Below, one piece after another: positions 44,850 to 53,943 of a stretch of 64,000 nucleotides of DNA. Positions within the stretch are counted from its first letter, which is position 1. Every line of letters starts with the position of its first letter. The stretch is from Rivularia sp. PCC 7116. Its GTDB lineage: Bacteria > Cyanobacteriota > Cyanobacteriia > Cyanobacteriales > Nostocaceae. Under the pieces are notes generated by a model. The model ran no database searches, was not told where the DNA came from, and saw only the letters and a program-made list of their open reading frames with translations. The translations under genes and the position numbers were made by a program. The stretch lies in NCBI RefSeq assembly GCF_000316665.1, contig NC_019678.1, positions 6,510,001 through 6,574,000 of the forward strand. The letters are read 5' to 3'.

Positions 44850-45479
44850 ATGCAGACAACGCAGCGACAACACTACAAGAATCTCTTTACCGATAGTCCT
44901 ACTCCTCGTTCTGGCTGGGTAGGTATAATAGACCGCTTTATTGGACCAGGAGCAACCCCGGCTGAGTTATGGCTGCAGTTTTTACCAGCAGTCATAGCTG
45001 CAATCGCAGCACCTGCTTATGCTCTCACGCTCTCCGATTCCTGGACAGGGCTACAGCTTGGTTTGATAGTTCTGCTGGGGTTTGATTGTGTTGGTGGTAT
45101 TCTCACCAATGCTACTGCTTCTGCTAAACGCTGGTATCACCGTTCTGGACAAGGGTGGCAACAACATATGATTTTCGTTGCTTCTCATACGATACATATC
45201 AGCTTGGTTGCTTTGCTGTTTCGGGAAAGCGATTGGGCGTTTTTAATCGTTGTATCTGCTTATTTACTGATAGCATCCATAGGGATTTTGCGTTCGCCAC
45301 TTTATCTTCAGCGTCCTATAGCGCTAGGGTTTTACGGATTAGCTTTGCTCGGCGATCGCTATCTATTTTCTCCAACTCTAGGTTTGGAGTGGTTCTTACC
45401 TTTTTTGATGTTGAAGCTTTTGGTCAGTCATTTACTTGCAGAAATTCCGTATTCCTCTGATGTCGATAGGCAGTATTGA
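44850..45479 (+). CDS. Hypothetical membrane protein controlled by TetR
   Basis: This 209-residue protein has about five hydrophobic segments ('FLPAVIAAIAAPAYALTL' about 44-61, LGLIVLLGFDCVGGIL, VVSAYLLIASIGIL and the C-terminal LPFLMLKLLVSHLL). No family was recognised. 'GFDCVGGILTNATASAKRWY' has the look of a conserved core. The gene is divergent from the TetR repressor and is probably its main target. The next reading frame starts 32 bases downstream. Confidence 0.7.
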   Translation: MQTTQRQHYKNLFTDSPTPRSGWVGIIDRFIGPGATPAELWLQFLPAVIAAIAAPAYALTLSDSWTGLQLGLIVLLGFDCVGGILTNATASAKRWYHRSGQGWQQHMIFVASHTIHISLVALLFRESDWAFLIVVSAYLLIASIGILRSPLYLQRPIALGFYGLALLGDRYLFSPTLGLEWFLPFLMLKLLVSHLLAEIPYSSDVDRQY

Positions 45480-45510
45480 ATGCATCCACATTTTTGATTT
45501 TGGGAAAATT

Positions 45511-45806
45511 ATGATGACAACTTTTAACAAATATGCGATTGCCGGACTTTTGGCTTTATCATCCGTTTCCCTAAGCGTGTTAGTACCCGGAGGACCGATT
45601 GAAACCCGTAGTTTTTCTCATATAAATCCGATTATTCTAGGAGTATTTAATACCTTCTTAACTTCCCTGAGCATTATTAGTCTATTAATCGTCTATTTTG
45701 TTTTGAAGCAAAAGTACTGGGCATCTATAATATCTGCGGTTTGCGGTGTGTCCTATTTTCTGGTGTACGGTTTGGATTTAGCTCGTATATTTCCTGTTTC
45801 TCCCGA
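45511..45806 (+). pseudogene. 5' half of a membrane-protein gene split by IS630
   Basis: The likely start is the ATG at 45511 (MMTTFNKYAIAG), not the earlier in-frame ATG at 45436, which overlaps the preceding gene. The frame holds three or more TM segments (LLALSSVSLSVLV; FLTSLSIISLLIVYFVL; VCGVSYFLVYGL) and is interrupted at the TA at 45807-45808 by the IS element. Removing the IS and one TA joins it in frame to 47002-47247, which gives a protein of about 181 residues. The frame now ends after five residues of IS sequence. Confidence 0.85.
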
Positions 45807-45808
45807 TA

Positions 45809-46997
45809 AGCTGCTACGCAGCTAAATTGAATAAACAGCGTTACCTTTATTTTTAATCTTGCGGTCCCACTTAATAATAAGACCTCCTTGATTTAACAAT
45901 TTATTTAATAATTCTTCAAGCTGTTCTACTGATTCAAATAATCTATGAGCTATATATTCTTTCGCTGAGTGCCAAACTAATTCAATTAAATTATAATCTG
46001 GACTATATGGTGGTAAGAATTCCAAAATTATATTTGGCATTTCTTTTTCAATTTTCTCTAAAATATCTTTTCTTTTATGAAAGCTGGCATTATCTAAAAT
46101 AATCACTATTTTAGCTGCATAATCATTAAAATATTCAATTTTATTTCCTTTTTCTACCCATTCTTGTAAAATAAAACTATACAAAAGAGTAAGTTGTTCA
46201 TAGAATACATCCGCGTCTCCTTTTTTGATGACGAAATTCATTCTTTTTTTATCGTGATAACGTAATCCTCCCATGATATTTACTCTTCCTCTTCTTCTTT
46301 GACCGGTTACTTTTTTTCTATGACCTTTTTTACCCCATGTTTTTCTTCTTATAACCCTCAAACTGAATCCGCTTTCATCCCAAAACCATACCTGCAAACG
46401 TTCTGGGGTTTCTTTTGTTATTTTTAAATATTCGGATAATTTCTCTTTAAATATCTTACGCTTCTCAGGATTTTGTTTATCCTCCAAGCTATATTTTGCC
46501 CACAGGTAAACGAACTTTTTTCTTGATAATATTCTCCTGACTTGAGAGCCACTTAACTTAATTCCTGTTAACTTTTCAAGATAAGTTGCTAATCGAGCAG
46601 ATGTCCATCGACCAAATTCATATCCATACTCTGACGGTTCTTTATCAACTATTTCTAATAATAAGTCTTCATATTCTTTAGTTGCTTTACGGAAATTACC
46701 CTCTCTTCTTCCATCTAACAAACTATCTAAGTTGTCTGGGTCGCCATGAACTGCCCAGTATGCAACTGTTCCATATGCAATATTTAAAAAATCACTAATC
46801 TCTTGATATGTTTTTCCATCATTCATCAATAATAAAATTAGAATTTTTTCTCTTACATAAGGGTTCTCATACTCTTTGAGGGCTTTTAGCAGTCGTTCTC
46901 TCTGCTCCTTAGAAAGATGATTTTTGGCTGGCATATCTAAATGGCGATCGCACCCGTTACTGATTTTTGTATTATACAATCAAGCTGCGTAGCAGCT
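45809..46997. mobile_element. IS630-family insertion sequence (complete)
   Basis: The ends are AGCTGCTACGCAGCT (45809-45823) and AGCTGCGTAGCAGCT (46983-46997), exact reverse complements. Homology of the inverted repeat continues inwards (TGATTGTATAATA versus AATTGAATAAA). TA dinucleotides at 45807-45808 and 46998-46999 are the target duplication expected of IS630/Tc1-mariner elements. The element is 1189 bp and carries one transposase on the minus strand whose stop lies inside the left inverted repeat. Confidence 0.92.
45822..46934 (-). CDS. IS630-family transposase
   Basis: The preferred start is the ATG at 46934 (MPAKNHLSKEQRERL), giving about 370 residues; the frame also opens 15 codons earlier at 46979. 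The N-terminal HTH (residues about 35-70, TYQEISDFLNIAYGTVAYW) is followed by the DDE catalytic core: WFWDESG (Asp), IILDNASFHK (Asp), PPYSPDYNLIELVWHSAKE (Glu). The triad is intact, so the enzyme may still be active. It lies inside the IS described separately. Confidence 0.93.
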   Translation of the reverse strand: MPAKNHLSKEQRERLLKALKEYENPYVREKILILLLMNDGKTYQEISDFLNIAYGTVAYWAVHGDPDNLDSLLDGRREGNFRKATKEYEDLLLEIVDKEPSEYGYEFGRWTSARLATYLEKLTGIKLSGSQVRRILSRKKFVYLWAKYSLEDKQNPEKRKIFKEKLSEYLKITKETPERLQVWFWDESGFSLRVIRRKTWGKKGHRKKVTGQRRRGRVNIMGGLRYHDKKRMNFVIKKGDADVFYEQLTLLYSFILQEWVEKGNKIEYFNDYAAKIVIILDNASFHKRKDILEKIEKEMPNIILEFLPPYSPDYNLIELVWHSAKEYIAHRLFESVEQLEELLNKLLNQGGLIIKWDRKIKNKGNAVYSI

Positions 46998-47001
46998 TAC
47001 C

Positions 47002-47247
47002 ATGCCTACAGCACTCTTAAATATTGAAATTCTGGGAATAGTGCTTTCATTACCTTTGATGCTGTTAGCAGGAAAAAGTATTTTTCAAAGTAGTAAGTTG
47101 TCTGGAGAAACCAATACTTTCAACCATCAGAGTGATGCGATCGCACTACCTTTAGTTACCCGAAGACGGTTTGCTTATGCTGTTGCTATTGTTTTATTAG
47201 CAATTAGCATTATTACTTTTGCTACCAAGTCGGCTATGGGGGTTTGA
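47002..47247 (+). pseudogene. 3' half of the membrane-protein gene split by IS630
   Basis: The ATG at 47002 is not the original start. In the rejoined gene the frame reads PD-T-MPTALLNIEILGIVL across the insertion site. The fragment has two hydrophobic segments (ILGIVLSLPLMLLAGKSI and AVAIVLLAISIITFAT). It follows the right IS end by two bases and ends at 47247. It is likely not translated as a functional protein. Confidence 0.85.
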
Positions 47248-47612
47248 ATATACCAGTTAGTAGGTTGTAGGTTGAGTTAGACACGAAATTAATTTGATTA
47301 AAAACGATAAATTTAAATCGTGTCGTAACCCAACACCAGTAATTGAAACAACCATAGATAATGTTGGGTTACGGTGCTATTTCTTATTCCTTAATTAAAA
47401 ACCATATTTATCAAAGCATCGCGATCGCAACCTACAATTAATATTCTCTTCAATAATTTTAAATTATCGAATGGTGCGTCACGGCATCAATAAATTAACT
47501 CTTTCTTACCAAAGTTATTCAAGCCGTGGCACAACGGCAATATTGTGGGAAGAAAATCTACACCACAATTTGCCTCCCCTACAATTACCAATTACCAATT
47601 ACCAATTACCAA
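47248..47612. other. Intergenic region made of direct repeat copy B and hairpins
   Basis: No gene. It holds the 47263-47380 hairpin repeat and the bulk of direct repeat copy B, with GGTGCGTCACGGC / GCCGTGGCAC arms and ATTACCA repeats just before the TPR gene stop. Confidence 0.8.
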
Positions 47613-47680
47613 TTACCCATTCACCAATTCCTTAAATTTATCATCTTCTGCAATCGCTTCAAAATCTGGGTCATTTACAG
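47321..47680. repeat. Direct repeat copy B, overlapping the TPR gene end
   Basis: It matches copy A at 43686-44025. It is longer by about 20 bases, from extra ATTACCA units. It ends inside the intact TPR gene (47613-47680 coding for the last 22 residues). Confidence 0.9.
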
Positions 47681-50492
47681 CATCTTCTTTGTACTTCTCG
47701 TTTAATGCAATTGCTTTTTGCAGAGTTTCTACCGCTTCATCAACTTTTCCTTGATAACTATAAGCAATGGCTTTGTTGTAATAAGCGCTAGCATAATTCT
47801 CGTCAATTTCCAAGGCTTTATCGAAGCTAGTTAATGATTCTTCATCTCTTTCTAATTCAATTAAAACATAACCCCGCTTATCATAAGCTTTAGGAGTGGG
47901 ATGCAAGGTAATGGCTTTATCAAAGGAAACTACTGCATCATCGTAACGCTCCAACATTTCTAACGCCATGCCGCGATTCATCCAAGCGGTTGCATTAGTT
48001 GGCTCAACTTCTACGGCTTTATCAAAGGCTTGAAATGCATCTTCATGACGCTGCAATTTACCTAAGATTACACCTTTATCAACCCAAGCTTGATAATAAT
48101 CGGGCTTAATTTTCAACGCTCGATCAAAACCTGCGATCGCGTCTTCGTAACGCTTGATTCTTCCCAAGCTCATTCCCAAGACAAACCACAGCTTTTCGTT
48201 ATCTGGCTGCTTTTTCACGACTTTACCAAAAGCGGAAATTGCACCTTCATAACGCTTCAATTCCATCAAGGCTAAACCGCGATGGTACCAGCTATCGGCA
48301 TCTTGGGGATTAATTTCCAATACTTTGTCAAAACACTGAATCGCATCTTCGTATTGCTGCAATTCCCATAAACTTAAACCTAACTGATACCAAACTTTTT
48401 CGTTTTCTGGCTGTACTTCCAAGGCTTTATTATAAGCGTCGATGGCTGCTTGATAATCTCCGCTTGCAAATAACTCGTCACCTTGAGTAACAAATTCATC
48501 GACATTGACAAATAATTGGGGATGATTTGATTGTAATTTTTCTACCGGTTCTACTACCTTTTCAAGCTTTTGCAAGATTTCGCTCACGGCAGAGGAGGCT
48601 ATTTCGCTGGGTGTAATTTCGGATAGTTTTTGTAGTATCTGCTGCTTCTCAGTTTCTGCATCCGATTGCACTAACTTTAATTGTTCGCTTAAGGTGGATT
48701 CCAATTTATCCAATTTATCTAAACTAGAATCTTTACGAGCGGTAATTTCCGATTGTAAAGCAGCAAGTTGTTCCTGAGCGGTTTTTTCTAATTTTTGCAA
48801 GCTTTCTAAAGTTTGATTTTGCTGAGATTCGATGCCGTTGGTAGAAGTTGAAATTTTGTTGTTGGCTTCTTTTTCTAAATTCTGCAATAATTCGTAAGCG
48901 GAATCCTTACGCACTTGTACTTCAGATTGTAAAAGAGCAAATTTTGCGGTTAAATCAGTTTCCAACTGCGATAAACTTTGTAGGGTTTCTTGCCTTTGCT
49001 CTTGAATTCCCGATTGTGATTCTTGAAGTTTTGCAGCAACGGAAGTTTCTAAATTAACTATATTATTTTGAGTTGAATTAACTTGCTGCTCAATCAAGTT
49101 TTGCGCTTGTTTCAATTCAACACTAATTTCCGAACGCAATTTTTCGAGATTTTGTAGCGTTTCATCCCTATATTGTCCAGCTTTTTCTCTGGCATCGGTT
49201 TCAATATCATCAAGTCGCGGAGCAAAATCGGTTTCTAATTTTTGTAAACTCTGTAAAATAGCATCTCGCTGTTTTTGAGCATCTTGCTGAAGCTGAGATA
49301 ATTGATTGCTGAATTCGGATTCGGTACCGGCAAATCTTTGTAAAGTACCGTCTTTTTGGGTTTGTAAATCGGTATGTAGTTGAGAAACCGTAGAAGCAAA
49401 CTGATTTTCGGAAAGTTTTAAATTCTCGATAATCGCATCCTTCTGACTTTGTACGTGAGTCAAAATCGCCGACAGTTGAGGAGCAAAATTCGCTTCTTGC
49501 TGCTGTAAATTCTGTAAAATTTGCTGTTGCTGGGCTTGAGTCGCCGATTGTAGCTGCTGCAACTCGGTTGTAAAATCGGCTTGCGATTGTTTGATATTTT
49601 GTACTGTTAAATCCTTATGTTGCTGTAAATCCGCTTCCAGAACATTTAATTTAGGTTTAAACTCCGCAGAAAGGCTTTGCAAGGAAACTAAAATTAAATC
49701 TCGCTGCTGCTCCGCAACCGATTGAAGTTCCTTTAACTCGCCGATAAAATCAACCTGCGACTGCTTGAGATTTTCAACCACATCATCCTTCTGCTGCAAA
49801 ACATCCGACTGCAACCCCTGCATTTGGGGAACAAACTCACCACTCAACCTTTCCAAATTTTGAATTATCGCATTACCTTGTTGCTGAGCATTAGCTTGAA
49901 CTTCCGATAGCTTACCAGTAAATTCCGTATCCAACTTATTCAAAGCTTCCCTAAATACAGCAATCTGCGATTCAATTTCCGACAAAGCTTGTTGCTTCGA
50001 CGCAGATAAATCGGAAACTAAAACTGATAAACCTTCTTGCTTGCTACCAATATCTTCACTTAAAACCTTAGCTTCTTGGTTCAACTCATCAACAGTACCT
50101 TCCGCTTCTTCAATGAGTTTTTGTACCTTTTTATTAGCACTAGCAATTTTAGCTTCTAAATCACCCAACTCCTTAAAACGTGCAGTTACTAAATTTGTAA
50201 CTTCCCGAAACACCGCACGTCTTAACAAAAATATAGAAATAATCACCCCAATCATTAATACGACTAAGGTAGCGAGAAATAAACTGAAGAGAAAAGTAGT
50301 TTGTTCAATATATTGATTAGTATTTTGCTGCTGTTGCTCCAACCGTTCAATTTGCTGCTCCGTTGACGCTTGAGCAACAATATAATTATTAGTAGGTTTC
50401 GCAGCCTCTACCCCAACAGACAACAAAAGGGTTGATAACATTATATTGCCGAACGAAACCCAAGCAAATACCTTTGAATTAAAGCCTTTCAC
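47613..50492 (-). CDS. Membrane-anchored coiled-coil protein with TPR C-terminus
   Basis: This 959-residue protein has a signal-like N-terminus (FAWVSFGNIMLSTLLLSVGV) and a TM segment at about 67-90 (FLFSLFLATLVVLMIGVIIS). A very long Gln/Leu-rich coiled coil follows (about 95-640), made of about 13 irregular units with 'LQSxxxxQxDxILQxLQKLE'. The C-terminal 270 residues are about eight TPR units ('GDYQAAIDAYNKALEVQPEN' and relatives). The plan suggests a cell-envelope scaffold protein; no partner is known. A copy of its last residues lies at 43966-44025. Confidence 0.85.
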   Translation of the reverse strand: MKGFNSKVFAWVSFGNIMLSTLLLSVGVEAAKPTNNYIVAQASTEQQIERLEQQQQNTNQYIEQTTFLFSLFLATLVVLMIGVIISIFLLRRAVFREVTNLVTARFKELGDLEAKIASANKKVQKLIEEAEGTVDELNQEAKVLSEDIGSKQEGLSVLVSDLSASKQQALSEIESQIAVFREALNKLDTEFTGKLSEVQANAQQQGNAIIQNLERLSGEFVPQMQGLQSDVLQQKDDVVENLKQSQVDFIGELKELQSVAEQQRDLILVSLQSLSAEFKPKLNVLEADLQQHKDLTVQNIKQSQADFTTELQQLQSATQAQQQQILQNLQQQEANFAPQLSAILTHVQSQKDAIIENLKLSENQFASTVSQLHTDLQTQKDGTLQRFAGTESEFSNQLSQLQQDAQKQRDAILQSLQKLETDFAPRLDDIETDAREKAGQYRDETLQNLEKLRSEISVELKQAQNLIEQQVNSTQNNIVNLETSVAAKLQESQSGIQEQRQETLQSLSQLETDLTAKFALLQSEVQVRKDSAYELLQNLEKEANNKISTSTNGIESQQNQTLESLQKLEKTAQEQLAALQSEITARKDSSLDKLDKLESTLSEQLKLVQSDAETEKQQILQKLSEITPSEIASSAVSEILQKLEKVVEPVEKLQSNHPQLFVNVDEFVTQGDELFASGDYQAAIDAYNKALEVQPENEKVWYQLGLSLWELQQYEDAIQCFDKVLEINPQDADSWYHRGLALMELKRYEGAISAFGKVVKKQPDNEKLWFVLGMSLGRIKRYEDAIAGFDRALKIKPDYYQAWVDKGVILGKLQRHEDAFQAFDKAVEVEPTNATAWMNRGMALEMLERYDDAVVSFDKAITLHPTPKAYDKRGYVLIELERDEESLTSFDKALEIDENYASAYYNKAIAYSYQGKVDEAVETLQKAIALNEKYKEDAVNDPDFEAIAEDDKFKELVNG

Positions 50493-50845
50493 AACTCCCT
50501 TCCCTTGTCTGTTGGTAATTAGTTAACGCCTATATGATAGCGGGTTTTGACTGTTGTGTGGGAATTGGGGATTGGGCATGGGGCATTGGGGATTGGGCAC
50601 GGAAAAATAATTGTAGGGTGTGTGACGCTTCGATAATTTTTGTTGGTGGTTACAAAGTAGTTAATAGCGTCACGCACCATCTTTGGGTTTTGGGGATATT
50701 TTAAAGTGGTTGATGGGAGTGCGATCGCATTCTAAAAAATGCTTCTTAGGTTCGTAGTTGCGCTACTCTGCGAGAAAGCTTTGCTTACAGCGCCAATCAA
50801 TATTGATGTCAAAGCGCTACTATAAACATATTTTGCGATTATCTT
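50493..50845. other. Intergenic region with hairpin and dispersed repeats
   Basis: No gene. A GGGATTGGG-type heptamer tract lies at about 50556-50600. GGTGTGTGACGCT and AGCGTCACGCACC (about 50620-50680) form a hairpin with one mismatch. A GTAGTTGCGCT...AGCGCTACTA element lies at 50754-50826 and resembles 5768. Confidence 0.65.
50754..50826. repeat. GTAGTTGCGCT-AGCGCTACTA palindromic element
   Basis: Arms TAGTTGCGCT and AGCGCTACTA flank a core with AAGCTTTGCTT. A partial copy was seen at about 5769. It ends just before the TRADD-N membrane gene. Confidence 0.55.
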
Positions 50846-51115
50846 TTAACTTTCTTTCTCTTCAACCAAAATCTTATCAAGTCTATCATTAGCATCTTTA
50901 GCAAGCTGAGTACATCGTACACCTGAAACCAAACCAACAGCAGTAATTACAGTTCCTTGTGGAACCTTATTTGATAAAAATATTCCCGCACCTACTAAAC
51001 TTATAAAGAAAGTCACGGTAGTTGCAACAATCGCAAGGTTAAAGCTGTAACGTGATTGGCGTAAGCGCTCTTGAGTAATGCTTAATTCTATTGAAGATTG
51101 AGATTGAAAGTTCAT
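50846..51115 (-). CDS. TRADD-N-associated membrane-domain protein
   Basis: This 89-residue protein matches the cyanobacterial TRADD-N-associated 2-TM domain. Residues 15-30 read TQERLRQSRYSFNLAI, then two hydrophobic helices (about 28-47 and 53-71), then 'RCTQLAKDANDRLDKILVEE'. The family is described as a partner of TRADD-N proteins in putative conflict or cell-death systems. It is divergent from the HTH-TRADD-N-pentapeptide gene, with 157 bases between the starts. The family call rests on recognised sequence pattern; the partnership is inferred from position. Confidence 0.82.
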   Translation of the reverse strand: MNFQSQSSIELSITQERLRQSRYSFNLAIVATTVTFFISLVGAGIFLSNKVPQGTVITAVGLVSGVRCTQLAKDANDRLDKILVEEKES

Positions 51116-51272
51116 TGATTAAACCGTGTTGACTACATCTCTAATATCACTCCGTTAAATCAAGATATTGACTGCTCAATGATTGTCTTGTAAACAACTT
51201 ATGATTTACGTATGATTGCTTTATGACCACGTTTTGATTGTGTAACTAATTACGATAGATAGCTGCAATATT

Positions 51273-52736
51273 ATGACAGACCTTAACCTCAACGGCAGAA
51301 AAAAGCAGAAAATAACTTATACTGCCTCTAATGAAGGTATAGAAGAAGCAGAGAGGGCTTTAAAAAGGCTAGGGTTTGAGTCAAAAAGTAATTTTGCAAA
51401 GTCACAATTAATATCTCGCACTACAGTTACAAAATTTTTTAATCATCAACCAATTCAGCTTGATTCTTTTAAAAGAATATGCGATGCATTAACATTAGAA
51501 TGGGGAGAAATCGCGGAATTACGAGAAAAAAAGCAATTAGAATCCTTTGAAAAAACTGCTTGCAGTGGCTCAATGATTAATAAAGAGGTGGAAGTAGAAA
51601 TGACTAGCCGCCGTCAAGTAACTGTGATAGATAAAAAAAGTGAAACAATTAAAGTTCAAATTACATTAGAAGGTGATATTAATTCAGTTAGTAATTTTAA
51701 AATTCTCGAATTAATTTTACGAGAACATTCGGGAGACACTATAAAAGTTATTGATATTCAAGAAGGCAGTATCAAGTTAACTATAGAAGGTTCTCAACAA
51801 GATATTGAAAGGCTTGTAGAGCGCATACAATCGGGAGAAATAACGGAAGTAAATGGCTTTCCTGTTACAAACTTTCAAATTTTGGGCGAAAGTTCAGGCG
51901 ATCGCCTAAGTAACGAAGCAGTAGACAAATGGAGTTTGGTACAAGAAATAGTCACTCAGCCAATTCAAGAACGAGATTTGAGAGGTATTGATTTGAGTGA
52001 TGCAGACCTTAGTGGTGCCGATTTAAGCTATGCCGATTTAAGCTATGCCGATCTTAGTGGCGCAGACCTTAGTGGCGCAGACTTAACCTTTACCGACCTG
52101 AAGGCTAGCCGCTTAAGCAGTGCGAACTTGAACGGTACAGACTTAAGTGGTGCCAATTTAATATTTATCGACCTCAGTGGTGCCGATTTAAGCTATGCCG
52201 ATTTAAGCTATGCCGAACTAAATAATGCATTCCTAAGTGGGGCTAATTTAAGTAGTGCCGACCTAAGTGCTGTTGACCTAAGTTATGCCGATCTCAATGA
52301 TGCTGATTTGAGTGATGCCGACTTGAGTGCTGCTAACTTAAAGGGTACAAAAATTAATAACAAAACAAAGCTTGATAATAAATGGTTTCTTGTCTGGACA
52401 ATTGTAAATTTTGATGCTGTATTTCAAAACTTAAGAAATGTTGACCTGAGAAGTGCTGACTTGAGAAATACCAATTTGAGTAATGTAGATTTAAGCGGTG
52501 CCTTCCTAGAAAATGCTGACTTAAGTGGTGCAAATTTAAGTGATGCTGATTTGAGTAATGCTAACTTAATTGGAGCAAAAATGAGCGGCACTAATCTTAG
52601 CAGAGTAAAAGTAAAGGGCGCTATCTTCGGAGATAATATTGACCTTCCTAAAGATATGGAATGCGATCTGGAGAACGGAGGCGCTATTTTTAACGATTCT
52701 CCAGGCGATCGCTCTGGAGCCTTGGCTCGCTATTAG
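51273..52736 (+). CDS. HTH - TRADD-N - pentapeptide repeat protein
   Basis: This 487-residue protein begins with an HTH (about 27-82, 'SQLISRTTVTKFFNHQPIQL' then ICDALTLEWGEI) like those at the start of cyanobacterial effector-associated proteins. Residues about 115-205 form a TRADD-N-like domain (VIDKKSETIKVQITLEGDIN then IDIQEGSIKLTI). Two blocks of pentapeptide repeats follow (A(D/N)LSx, about 236-345 and 395-450), separated by a short non-repeat segment. Pentapeptide repeats make a right-handed beta-helix. The 2-TM partner is divergent. It is a candidate apoptosis- or immunity-like module; the trigger and the effect are unknown. Its stop overlaps the stop of the convergent next gene. Confidence 0.82.
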   Translation: MTDLNLNGRKKQKITYTASNEGIEEAERALKRLGFESKSNFAKSQLISRTTVTKFFNHQPIQLDSFKRICDALTLEWGEIAELREKKQLESFEKTACSGSMINKEVEVEMTSRRQVTVIDKKSETIKVQITLEGDINSVSNFKILELILREHSGDTIKVIDIQEGSIKLTIEGSQQDIERLVERIQSGEITEVNGFPVTNFQILGESSGDRLSNEAVDKWSLVQEIVTQPIQERDLRGIDLSDADLSGADLSYADLSYADLSGADLSGADLTFTDLKASRLSSANLNGTDLSGANLIFIDLSGADLSYADLSYAELNNAFLSGANLSSADLSAVDLSYADLNDADLSDADLSAANLKGTKINNKTKLDNKWFLVWTIVNFDAVFQNLRNVDLRSADLRNTNLSNVDLSGAFLENADLSGANLSDADLSNANLIGAKMSGTNLSRVKVKGAIFGDNIDLPKDMECDLENGGAIFNDSPGDRSGALARY

Positions 52737-53629
52737 GATTGCTGTCCTTGCTCTTCCTGATATTTCTTCATTGCCGCATCAAACGCAGCGATAATCTCAT
52801 AACCCGAAAGGCGATCGCCCTGCCATACCTGAGCAAAAATTTCCATCCCGCAACGGCTAATAAGACCTTCATCTGGGTCATCAGGATGTTCGGGGTGAGG
52901 TTTCAATTCGTTTTCTCCGCCAGCAGCACAGATTAAATCAAGCATTATCTTATGAGTTGGTTGTGAACTATCCAAATCGTCAGGTTTTTCCATCGCGTCT
53001 ATAATTCCCTGAATTCTATCTGGATGGGCTTGTGCTACATAGTTGAGTAGGATAGGAAATAGTTCAATCTGGGTTCTATCTTCAAATCCGCTTGCCATCA
53101 CAGCCAAGTATGCAGCAGCTTCAGTATCAGTCAAGGTTGTTAAGCGAGTACTTACTCGTTGTTGCAACCGCTCAAGGAATGGCACACCTAAATGTTTTTC
53201 TAAAGCATCTAAGGCACTAGGCATTGTGGCTACTTTCAATTCTGTCCGAGCTTTGGCTCTAAAATCTTCTGGAACATCAGCCAAAAGTGCTTCGGTGGCA
53301 TTGTCACTAAGTATGATTCCTCCTTGCGGATGAACGCTGAAATCTTTGCCTGGTGTGTACCCCTTTTCAACAAGCACTTGATAAAGAGTCTTTGATGCTT
53401 CTTGCATCATGCGCTCGTACCCTGACTGACCTAACATAGTTTTATAACACCACTTAAAATCCTCTGACGGTAGCGTAGGCAAAACTTCATTGATTACTAA
53501 ATCTGTTGTGCGCTCTGCTCCCAATTTTAAACACAGTTTTCTTATAAACTTTTCATACGCTTCTGAATTATGACTACTGATTATCTTGGTAATCAGACGT
53601 TTTTCTTTTTGAAATCCGAATCCTTTCAT
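52733..53629 (-). CDS. Hypothetical protein, no recognised family
   Basis: This 298-residue protein is acidic and mostly helical by composition. Phrases such as 'DNATEALLADVPEDFRAKAR' and 'DTEAAAYLAVMASGFED' do not match a family I recognise. A central HPQGGIILSD segment is followed by a Pro/Asp-rich 'PHPEHPDDPDEG' linker. It is convergent with the TRADD-N gene and shares the overlapping stop codons TAG/TTA (52733-52736). It may be part of the same island, but no operon link can be claimed. Confidence 0.7.
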   Translation of the reverse strand: MKGFGFQKEKRLITKIISSHNSEAYEKFIRKLCLKLGAERTTDLVINEVLPTLPSEDFKWCYKTMLGQSGYERMMQEASKTLYQVLVEKGYTPGKDFSVHPQGGIILSDNATEALLADVPEDFRAKARTELKVATMPSALDALEKHLGVPFLERLQQRVSTRLTTLTDTEAAAYLAVMASGFEDRTQIELFPILLNYVAQAHPDRIQGIIDAMEKPDDLDSSQPTHKIMLDLICAAGGENELKPHPEHPDDPDEGLISRCGMEIFAQVWQGDRLSGYEIIAAFDAAMKKYQEEQGQQS

Positions 53630-53943
53630 TTTATAAATTTTGATTAAGGTTCATTAGCAAAATCAAATACGTTGTTAGTTATTGTTGCGAGACTTACTTT
53701 TTTGATTTGTTAAGTTGCCCATAAATAATAAAACGTGAATCGAAATTTTGCACTGGGTAAGGAGAAAAATCTATAAGTGAAGTTGCTCTAATTATCGAGA
53801 TTAGAGAAGCTACAACAATAATTAAGATAATTAGGATAGTTTATACATTCTTGTTTCCCACCAAAGAAACATTATAAAGTTGAGATAACCATGAGTCTTA
53901 TATAAGTGGAGAATATAAAAAAATCAAACTGCGAGGAATCCAC
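53630..53943. other. Intergenic region without recognised features
   Basis: These 314 bases are AT-rich. I saw no gene, no hairpin above chance and no repeat family. Confidence 0.6.

Noticed and set aside
45436-45510. Upstream extension of the IS-split membrane gene
   Set aside because: It overlaps the previous gene and starts with residues unlike the rest; the ATG at 45511 fits better.
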